NCBI GenBank assembly: GCA_016207765.1
Contig: JACQOY010000141.1
Coordinates: 1 to 5,290, forward strand
Direction of reading: 5' to 3'
DNA length: 5,290 nucleotides
Source of the DNA: Deltaproteobacteria bacterium
GTDB lineage: Bacteria > UBA10199 > SBBF01
Position numbers and translations under genes: made by a program. Within the stretch, counting starts at the first letter, position 1. Each line of letters begins with the position of its first letter. Of the stretch, positions 1 to 5,290 are shown piece after piece. The notes below the pieces were generated by a model. That model saw only the letters and a list, made by a program, of their open reading frames with translations, did no database searches and was not told the origin of the DNA.

Positions 1-34
1 GTTTAATTCCACGGGTTTTACTAAATGCCCCATC

Positions 35-44
35 GGAGAAGGGA
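35..44 (+). promoter_or_regulatory. Ribosome-binding site of the AGPS gene and short leader
   Basis: A purine run (GGAGAAGGGA) lies just before two closely spaced ATG codons. GGAG at 35-38 is 6 nt from the ATG at 45, and AAGGG at 39-43 is 7 nt from the ATG at 51, so either start is well served. The 44 bases before the gene show no promoter boxes I would defend. The AGPS frame has no stop between the window edge and 45, so the true start could in principle lie further upstream. The Shine-Dalgarno sequence, and the fact that AGPS-family conservation only begins near residue 36, favour 45 or 51. Confidence 0.6.
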
Positions 45-1916
45 ATGGGCATGACAAACCGAAAACAGTCAAAATCACTCTTGTCGGAGGGGGGGGCTTC
101 CCGCATCATTCCCGACCCCCCTCTTTTGCCCTCCGGCGACGAAGAAAGCCTCGATGTCTGGGGTTTTCGCGATACGCAGTTTCAATTTCTTTCCAATGGC
201 AGTGTGGTCTTGACCGGCGACCGTTATCCCCTTTGCGGCGAAGAACTCCCTGGCCTTGTTCCCTGGATTCGCGAAGTCATGCAGGTTCCCTTTTCTCCCC
301 AGGAATTGAACCCGGGCAACTACCCTCCAAAAATTCCGGAGCCGATCCAAAACAATGCTTTTCTCACCGCAATTCGCCGTTTCCTGTCGGCGGAACAGAT
401 CTCCGTCGAACCGCTGGTCCGCCTGCGCCATGGCCATGGGCACACCCAGCACGAAATTTTTTCCCTCAAATACGGGTCGCTGAAGCGGGTGCCCGATCTG
501 GTTGTCTATCCCATCGAGGAAGAACATGTGGAAAAGCTGGTCAGAGCGGCGGCGACCCACGATGTCTGCCTCATCCCCTTTGGCGGCGGCACCTGTGTGA
601 CCGAGGCGCTTCTCTGCCCGGAAAATGAAAAAAGAATGATTGTCTCGGTGGATATGCGGCTTCTGTCCCGGATTCTCTGGATCGACCCGGTCAATCGGAT
701 GGCCTGTATTCAGGCAGGCGCGATGGGTCGGCACATTATGGAACAACTGGCGAAATACGGTTTTACCATGGGCCATGAGCCGGACAGCGTTGAATTTTCA
801 ACCCTTGGCGGCTGGATTGCCACCCATGCCAGCGGGATGAAGAAAAACCGATATGGCAATATCGAGGATCTGGTGCTTGATGTCACGGTGGTTACGGCAA
901 ACGGCAAATTGGAGCGCAACAAGGTTTTGCCCCGCGAGTCGGTGGGGCTCGACCCGCGCCTTTGGGTTTTCGGCTCTGAGGGGAGCATGGGGATCATCGT
1001 CTCTGCCGTGGTTAAACTCTTTCCTCTCCCTGAAGTCTGCCGCTATGGATCGGTGATTTTTCCCGACTTTGAAAAAGGGGTCGGCTTTCTCTACGAGTTG
1101 ACGCAGAGGGGGACCCCGCCCGCAAGCATTCGTCTGGTGGATAATCTTCAATTCCAGTTCGGTCAGGCGCTGAAGGGAAAAACGGGGGGGCTTAAGGCGT
1201 TAAAAAGCCGTTTGGAGAAATTTTTTGTGCTTAAGGTGAAAAAATTCGACCCCCAAAAAATGGTTGCCTGCACGATTGTGTTTGAGGGAAGTACCGCCGA
1301 GGTGAAAAGGGAGGAGAAGGCGGTTTACGGCATTGCCAGGAAATATGGGGGAATGAAGGCGGGGGCCGAAAACGGGCGAAAAGGCTACCAGCTTACGTTC
1401 AGCATCGCCTACATCCGTGATTTTGTCATCAAGCACTATTTTCTGGCCGAATCGTTTGAAACCTCGGTTCCCTGGAGTCAGGTGCTTTCTCTCTGCGAGA
1501 ATGTGAAAAGGCGTTTGCGGGAGGAATGCCGGAAACGGAACCTTCCGGGTTTCCCCTTTGTCACCTGCCGGGTGACTCAGGTATATGAGACGGGTGTTTG
1601 CGTTTATTTCTACTTCGGTTTTTTCTATAAAGGGGTGAAGAATCCCTCCGATTGCTACGCGGAAATAGAGATTGCGGCGCGGGAAGAGGTTTTAAAATCA
1701 GGGGGATCATTGTCGCATCATCATGGCATCGGCAAACTGCGGAGCCGTTTTTTGAAGGAAATAAAATCGGATGGGGCGCTCAACTGGACGAAAGAAGTGA
1801 AAAAGGCGGTTGATCCGCAAAACATCTTTGGATGCGGGAATCAGTTGTTGGGAAATGATGAAGAAATATCCATTAACCAATATCCAATTCCCGATAAGGC
1901 GGTTTCAGTAAGATGA
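45..1916 (+). CDS. agpS: Alkyldihydroxyacetonephosphate synthase (AGPS), FAD-dependent, animal-like
   Basis: This 623-residue protein is predicted to exchange the acyl chain of 1-acyl-DHAP for a long-chain fatty alcohol, forming 1-alkyl-DHAP, the step that creates the ether bond of ether lipids. From memory of the animal enzyme, similarity runs from about residue 36 (WGFRDTQF, then LTGDRYPLCG) to residue 602. Visible landmarks are an FAD-binding loop PFGGGTCVTEAL (178-189), GHEPDSVEFSTLGGW (243-257) followed by ASGMKKNRYGNIEDL (262-276), GSEGSMGII (310-318), PASIRLVDN (359-367), TCRVTQ (507-512), a YFYF tyrosine cluster (521-524) and SLSHHHGIGKLR (555-566). R363 aligns with the arginine altered in human AGPS deficiency (R419), and H558-H560 match the active-site HHH motif. 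The long N-terminal extension carrying the PTS2 import signal of animal AGPS is absent, as expected in a bacterium. An ATG at 51 is an equally plausible start. The stop overlaps the next gene by 4 nt. Family assignment is very secure; activity is inferred. Confidence 0.95.
   Translation: MGMTNRKQSKSLLSEGGASRIIPDPPLLPSGDEESLDVWGFRDTQFQFLSNGSVVLTGDRYPLCGEELPGLVPWIREVMQVPFSPQELNPGNYPPKIPEPIQNNAFLTAIRRFLSAEQISVEPLVRLRHGHGHTQHEIFSLKYGSLKRVPDLVVYPIEEEHVEKLVRAAATHDVCLIPFGGGTCVTEALLCPENEKRMIVSVDMRLLSRILWIDPVNRMACIQAGAMGRHIMEQLAKYGFTMGHEPDSVEFSTLGGWIATHASGMKKNRYGNIEDLVLDVTVVTANGKLERNKVLPRESVGLDPRLWVFGSEGSMGIIVSAVVKLFPLPEVCRYGSVIFPDFEKGVGFLYELTQRGTPPASIRLVDNLQFQFGQALKGKTGGLKALKSRLEKFFVLKVKKFDPQKMVACTIVFEGSTAEVKREEKAVYGIARKYGGMKAGAENGRKGYQLTFSIAYIRDFVIKHYFLAESFETSVPWSQVLSLCENVKRRLREECRKRNLPGFPFVTCRVTQVYETGVCVYFYFGFFYKGVKNPSDCYAEIEIAAREEVLKSGGSLSHHHGIGKLRSRFLKEIKSDGALNWTKEVKKAVDPQNIFGCGNQLLGNDEEISINQYPIPDKAVSVR
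1913..1916 (+). promoter_or_regulatory. ATGA stop/start overlap coupling AGPS to the fusion gene
   Basis: The AGPS TGA (1914-1916) and the ATG of the next gene (1913-1915) share the tetranucleotide ATGA. The only Shine-Dalgarno-like sequence, AAGG at 1896-1899, is 13 nt from the ATG, too far to be strong. Initiation therefore probably depends on ribosomes finishing AGPS (termination-reinitiation), which would tie the amounts of the two proteins together. The overlap is seen directly; the coupling is inferred. Confidence 0.75.
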
Positions 1917-4624
1917 CGCAAATTTTCTTAACCGGTGTTACCGGCTTTGTGGGAAAGGTGGTACTCGAGGAGTTGATCCGCTGTCGGGGGGAGATCGGCT
2001 TTGAAAAGGTGTTTGTTCTCATCCGCCCCGGACGCAGAGGGGAAACCCCCCAAGGGCGTTTTGATAAGGAAGTGAAGGCCTCTCCCTGTTTTTCGCGCCT
2101 CCCCGCCGATTGGTCCAACTGTGTCGAGGTCGTTGCCGGCGATCTTTCGAAGGCGGATTTTTTGTCCGCCCGGTGCAAAACACTGATCCGGAATGTAACC
2201 CATATCATCAACTGCGCCGCCTCCGTGGAATTTGACCTTCCCTTGGCCCAAGCCGTTGAGGCCAATGTCACAAGCGCCCTTCATGTCCTTGAACTTGCGA
2301 GGCTATGTGAGCGACTGGTTTCGATGGTCAGCGTTTCGACCGCCTATGTAACGCCGCATCCGGGCGGCAAACCGGCCATTGGCGAAATGCTCGTAAAACT
2401 TCCCCGCCCCGCAGAGGAAATTTATGCATCCATTCTCAACGGGACTGCGGATGAAAAGACCTTGCTGGCCGAAACAGGTCATCCGAACACGTATACTTAT
2501 ACCAAATGTCTTGCGGAACATCTCTTGGTGGAGCGGAAGGGAGATGTTCCATTAACGATTGTGCGCCCCAGTATTGTTTCGGCCTGCTGGAGGCATCCTT
2601 TTCCCGGCTGGATAGACAGCCGGGCCGCATTCGCCGGTTTTGTGGCGCTGATTGGATCCGGTCGTTTACGGGCGGTGGTCGCGCAGTATTCCACTTATCT
2701 CGATGTGGTTCCCTGTGATGAAGTGGCGGATAAAATTATCCGGGCAGTGATGGACCAGGGACAAGGGACCAGAGACAAGGGACCAAAAGCCTTGGGTCAC
2801 TGGTCACTGGTCACTGGTCACTGGTCTGTGCCAATTATTCACGCCGCCTGCGGTCTGGAAAAAAGCTCGCGCATCGACATGTGCATCAGCGTCATCGAGG
2901 ATTTTTTCCGCCGTCACCCGGTCGACCGTTATCCCCATCTGCGCTATGTGGGGGCCGACACCTTCCGCTTCAAGATCAAACATTGGCGATACCACCGCGC
3001 CCCCGCCTTTATCGGGCGCCATTGGTTTGGGTTGCGCGGAAAGGAACGCCAGAGGAGGATGGTTGTCCGTCTTAGGGAACAGCTCAACTATTTAAACGAG
3101 GGGTTCCCCTATTTTACGCACAACACGTTTGATTTTGAGTCATCGATGCCGCTTGAGGCGCCGCAATTTCAGCCGGGGGATTATATCGAAACGGTCTGCA
3201 GAGGGGTCTATCGGCACCTGATGATGCGCGATGAAACCGAGATGTTGATCGGCGGGCGGGAGTACAAAAGCCCCGAGATGGATATCGGATGGACCATCCG
3301 TCAACCGAAAGGAAATTGGGTGATCCGTCTATTTGCCTACGGGGTGCGAAAAGGGCTTCGCAAGTGCACCAACAAGGTCACCTTCGACCGTCCCTCCTTC
3401 GAGGCGGCTCAGAAGGCGGCCTCCAAAGAGAGCCTTTTGGTCATTGTTCCCACCCACCGGAGTTATCTGGACTTTGTTCTCTGTTCGTACCTCTTTTTCT
3501 CCCGTTCCGATCTCGGTATTTCCATTCCCCATATCGCCGCCGCGCGCGAGTTCGCCAAGATCCCCGTTTTGGGTTGGTTGTTCCGAAAGACCCACGCCTT
3601 TTACGTCAAACGGGGATTGGGGCGCGAGAATGCCGATTTGACGCGTCAGGTGCATGAACTGGTGGCGAGGAGGCATACGTTTGAATTTTTTATCGAAGGG
3701 ACCCGCAGTCGGTCGCGGCAGTTGCTAAAACCCAAACGGGGGATGTTGAAGTCGCTCCAATCTTCGGGGCAGAAGTTCACCATTCTGCCGGTGGCCATCA
3801 CCTACGATCGTGTCCCCGAGGAGGCCGCTTTCATGCGCGAACTGCAGGGGGGGGACAAGCCGCACATGCGTCTTCGCGTTTTGGTCGGCTGGTTATGGAG
3901 GCTATTCCGCGGCAAAATCGATATCGGCCCCATTCACATGAACTGCGGCAAGCCGCTGATACTGGATTCGACATCCGATGTGACGTCCCTTGGCCGCGAG
4001 GTGATGGGGGAGCTTCAGCTTCGCATGGCCACCACGACGCATCACCTGCGCTCATTTCTCTGGCACAATCCGGTTGAGGGAATCGATGTGGAGTGGTTGA
4101 AAAACGCCATCGTTAGGCGGGGGGGGCAGGTGATTGAAAGCCCGCTGGTCGACGAAGAGGCGGTTGATCCCGTTGTTGAAAAGTCGATGCGTTATCAGTG
4201 GATGCACTGGTTTTACAAAGAGGCGAGCCTTCTGTATCCCGAACATCCGGTGATCTTGCATCACATCGCCACCAACAGCTATCTTTCACTCGACGACTAT
4301 CGGTGTAAAACGGAATTGGATGATCTGCGGATTCGCCGTCTGGTCCGGGCCCTCTTCGAGCCGATCTGTCAGGACTATTGGACGGCGGCGGAAAATTTAA
4401 GTGATGCCCAGGGGACGCTTTCCCGGCTGGTATCCCACGCGCCGACGCCGCGCGATATTGTCCGGCGGCATACCTCGGCCCATTTGCCCACCTTGGAGGC
4501 CGCCTTTGACTACATGGTTCAACAACAAATTTTGCTTCCTGTTACCAGTGAGGAGCGTTATGTATGGGGGCCCAAGGTGCGGGAGATCGAAAATCACAAG
4601 GCCCGAATGGCCAAAGAAATATGA
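1913..4624 (+). CDS. Fatty acyl-CoA reductase / GNPAT-type acyltransferase fusion protein
   Basis: This 903-residue protein joins two enzymes. Residues 1-about 440 are an alcohol-forming fatty acyl-CoA reductase of the male-sterility type: nucleotide-binding TGVTGFVG (7-14), GDLS (77-80), VSTAYV (141-146), the catalytic YTYTK (Y194, K198) inside PNTYTYTKCLAE, VRPSIV (217-222), then a FAR C-terminal region including LNYLNEGFPYFTHNTFDFES (391-410). Residues from about 455 onward are a glycerol-phosphate/DHAP acyltransferase: HRSYLDF (H515, D520; the HX4D motif), HAFYVKR (561-567), FFIEGTRSRS (592-601) and LPVAITYD (625-632), resembling human GNPAT more than a typical PlsC. Residues 720-903 resemble the C-terminal extension of GPAT/DHAPAT proteins. 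Expected products are a fatty alcohol and 1-acyl-DHAP, the two substrates of the AGPS encoded immediately upstream. A plain glycerol-3-phosphate acyltransferase role is possible, but the neighbour favours DHAP. No obvious transmembrane helix or signal peptide. Residues 281-305 come from an inserted palindromic repeat. Confidence 0.92.
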   Translation: MTQIFLTGVTGFVGKVVLEELIRCRGEIGFEKVFVLIRPGRRGETPQGRFDKEVKASPCFSRLPADWSNCVEVVAGDLSKADFLSARCKTLIRNVTHIINCAASVEFDLPLAQAVEANVTSALHVLELARLCERLVSMVSVSTAYVTPHPGGKPAIGEMLVKLPRPAEEIYASILNGTADEKTLLAETGHPNTYTYTKCLAEHLLVERKGDVPLTIVRPSIVSACWRHPFPGWIDSRAAFAGFVALIGSGRLRAVVAQYSTYLDVVPCDEVADKIIRAVMDQGQGTRDKGPKALGHWSLVTGHWSVPIIHAACGLEKSSRIDMCISVIEDFFRRHPVDRYPHLRYVGADTFRFKIKHWRYHRAPAFIGRHWFGLRGKERQRRMVVRLREQLNYLNEGFPYFTHNTFDFESSMPLEAPQFQPGDYIETVCRGVYRHLMMRDETEMLIGGREYKSPEMDIGWTIRQPKGNWVIRLFAYGVRKGLRKCTNKVTFDRPSFEAAQKAASKESLLVIVPTHRSYLDFVLCSYLFFSRSDLGISIPHIAAAREFAKIPVLGWLFRKTHAFYVKRGLGRENADLTRQVHELVARRHTFEFFIEGTRSRSRQLLKPKRGMLKSLQSSGQKFTILPVAITYDRVPEEAAFMRELQGGDKPHMRLRVLVGWLWRLFRGKIDIGPIHMNCGKPLILDSTSDVTSLGREVMGELQLRMATTTHHLRSFLWHNPVEGIDVEWLKNAIVRRGGQVIESPLVDEEAVDPVVEKSMRYQWMHWFYKEASLLYPEHPVILHHIATNSYLSLDDYRCKTELDDLRIRRLVRALFEPICQDYWTAAENLSDAQGTLSRLVSHAPTPRDIVRRHTSAHLPTLEAAFDYMVQQQILLPVTSEERYVWGPKVREIENHKARMAKEI
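2753..2826 (+). repeat. In-frame palindromic heptamer repeat inside the reductase domain
   Basis: Two 32-nt arms (2753-2784 and 2795-2826) flank a 10-nt loop, AAAAGCCTTG. The right arm is four perfect copies of GGTCACT followed by GGTC. The left arm is two 14-nt units, GACCAGGGACAAGG and GACCAGAGACAAGG, followed by GACC. Against the reverse complement of the right arm, the left arm matches at 26 of 32 positions without gaps; the mismatches fall at arm positions 7, 11, 14, 21, 25 and 28, so they repeat every 14 nt. The element starts exactly at codon 281 of the fusion gene and encodes a hydrophilic stretch ending in the peptide repeat GHWSLVT-GHWS. It sits between the helix ending IIRAVM and the strand VPIIHAACG, at what should be a surface loop, and adds no stop codon. 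It resembles dispersed palindromic elements that insert into genes, but its origin cannot be shown from one copy. Confidence 0.88.
4621..4624 (+). promoter_or_regulatory. ATGA stop/start overlap coupling the fusion gene to the reductase gene
   Basis: The TGA of the fusion gene (4622-4624) overlaps the ATG at 4621-4623, the same arrangement as at the previous junction. Upstream there is only an A-rich AAAGAA (4613-4618) and no strong Shine-Dalgarno, so translation is probably coupled to the gene before it. Confidence 0.72.
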
Positions 4625-5290
4625 CTCAAAAAATTCTTATTACCGGCGCCACCGGGTTTGTGGGGCGGCATCTGGTCCAGCAATTTTTGGCCGAGGAAGA
4701 GTTTCAGCCGATTGTCTTGGTCCGCACGCGCGACAGCTGGGAAAAAAATGATTGGGCGCGAAAACTTTCAAGGGTCGAACTGATCGAAGGCGATGTGACC
4801 GATCCGGACAGTTGGGCCGCCGATCCCCGGCTTATAAATATCACCGCTATCTATCATCTGGCCGCCGTCGTCCGGCACACCCGAAACGAGACGTCCGACA
4901 TGTATCGGACCAATGTGGATGGGACTCTCAATATGGTTCGAGTTGCCTGTCACTATCGATGCAGAATGATTTTGGTTTCCACCTCCGGCACCGTGGGTTG
5001 TTTTGACAATCCCCATGAATCGGCCGATGAAAATACCCCCTATTCCGAAAAAGTGGCTGGGAGATGGCCTTATTATGATTCCAAAATTCAGGCGGAGAAA
5101 AAGGGGAGGGACTTGGCCGAACAATTGGGGGTTGAACTGGTTATTTTTCGGCCGCCGGTTTTTCTCGGCCCGGGGGACCATCGGTTTCGGGCTACCGGGC
5201 CTATTCTTCGTCTGCTCCGGGGCAAACTGCCGTTTATTTTGCGCGGCGGAATTCACTTTGTCGACATTCGGGATGCGGTAAGGGCCATGA
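4621..5290 (+). CDS. Extended SDR (NAD-dependent epimerase/dehydratase family) reductase, 3' end outside the window
   Basis: The reading frame is open from the ATG at 4621 to the window end (223 codons plus one base), so the C-terminus is missing. The N-terminus is a classic Rossmann fold: ILITGATGFVGRHL (5-18) with TGxxGxxG at 8-15, GDVTD (77-81), YHLAAVV (78 nt-phase neighbour of the fold, residues 98-104) and TNVDGTLN (117-nearby family motif NVxGTxN, residues 117-124 by eye). A serine/threonine strand LVSTSGTVG precedes the catalytic YYDSK (Y151, K155), then FRPPVFLGPGDHRFR and HFVDIRDAV, the last typical of epimerase and dihydroflavonol-reductase-like proteins. An SDR reduces acyl/alkyl-DHAP in animals (DHRS7B/PexRAP) and yeast (Ayr1), so a role as alkyl-DHAP reductase is attractive in this operon. 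Those are classical rather than extended SDRs, however, so the substrate is a guess. Alternatives are a sterol/isoprenoid or sugar-nucleotide enzyme. Family placement is secure, function is not. Confidence 0.88.
   Translation, partial: MTQKILITGATGFVGRHLVQQFLAEEEFQPIVLVRTRDSWEKNDWARKLSRVELIEGDVTDPDSWAADPRLINITAIYHLAAVVRHTRNETSDMYRTNVDGTLNMVRVACHYRCRMILVSTSGTVGCFDNPHESADENTPYSEKVAGRWPYYDSKIQAEKKGRDLAEQLGVELVIFRPPVFLGPGDHRFRATGPILRLLRGKLPFILRGGIHFVDIRDAVRAM

Noticed and set aside
75..776. 233-codon open frame on the minus strand
   Set aside because: It lies wholly antisense to AGPS, whose protein sequence is strongly conserved. The reverse-strand product has no recognisable domain and is compositionally typical of a shadow frame in GC-rich DNA.
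798..1151. 117-codon minus-strand frame inside AGPS
   Set aside because: Antisense shadow of the conserved AGPS core, with no motif or ribosome-binding site.
2753..2826. The heptamer palindrome as a transcription terminator or CRISPR repeat
   Set aside because: It lies in the middle of an intact gene, has no T-tract after the stem, and the repeat units are contiguous with no spacers.
1913..4624. Fusion as an assembly artefact joining two genes
   Set aside because: The frame runs without interruption through both domains and a plausible FAR C-terminal linker, there is no internal start or ribosome-binding site evident at the domain border, and codon use looks the same on both sides. It cannot be fully excluded without reads.
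4401..4751. Plus-strand frame bridging the fusion gene and the third gene
   Set aside because: It is out of frame with two well-supported proteins at their ATGA junction and encodes an arginine-rich sequence with no domain.
4768..5256. 162-codon minus-strand frame near the window end
   Set aside because: It covers the same DNA as the third gene, whose plus-strand frame has an SDR nucleotide-binding loop and a YxxxK motif. The antisense product has no recognisable features.

Overview
The window is a densely packed, single-direction (+ strand) bacterial gene cluster whose content points to ether-lipid (alkyl-glycerophospholipid) biosynthesis of the kind best known from animal peroxisomes. It has no introns, ATGA start/stop overlaps between genes and moderately GC-rich DNA. 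Together with the rarity of this gene set in bacteria, this suggests a Gram-negative environmental bacterium, perhaps from the myxobacterial/deltaproteobacterial sphere or a neighbouring candidate lineage. The taxonomic guess is inference; no rRNA or marker gene is present.

Layout. Positions 1-44 are a short leader with a purine-rich ribosome-binding site. Positions 45-1916 encode a 623-residue FAD-dependent alkyldihydroxyacetonephosphate synthase (AGPS), strikingly like the animal enzyme across its length and keeping its flavin-binding loop, substrate arginine and HHH motif. Positions 1913-4624 encode a 903-residue fusion. Its N-terminal half is a fatty acyl-CoA reductase (NAD(P)-binding, male-sterility type) and its C-terminal half is a GNPAT/PlsB-type acyltransferase. 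Positions 4621-5290 hold the first 223 codons of an extended short-chain dehydrogenase/reductase that runs off the window end.

How the genes fit together (inference from family knowledge): the acyltransferase half of the fusion would make 1-acyl-DHAP, the reductase half would make a long-chain fatty alcohol, and AGPS would swap the acyl group for the alcohol to give 1-alkyl-DHAP. The third gene is a candidate, unproven, for the ketone reduction that yields 1-alkyl-glycerol-3-phosphate. Three peroxisome-associated activities of animals (FAR1, GNPAT, AGPS) are therefore packed into two translationally coupled bacterial genes.

The most unusual DNA structure is a 74-bp palindromic heptamer repeat at 2753-2826, carried in frame inside the reductase part of the fusion gene. 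It is built from 7-nt units that form two 32-nt arms around a 10-nt loop, and it adds about 25 residues to the protein. No RNA genes, CRISPR arrays, transposase genes or convincing terminators were seen, and no non-coding stretch exceeds 44 bases.
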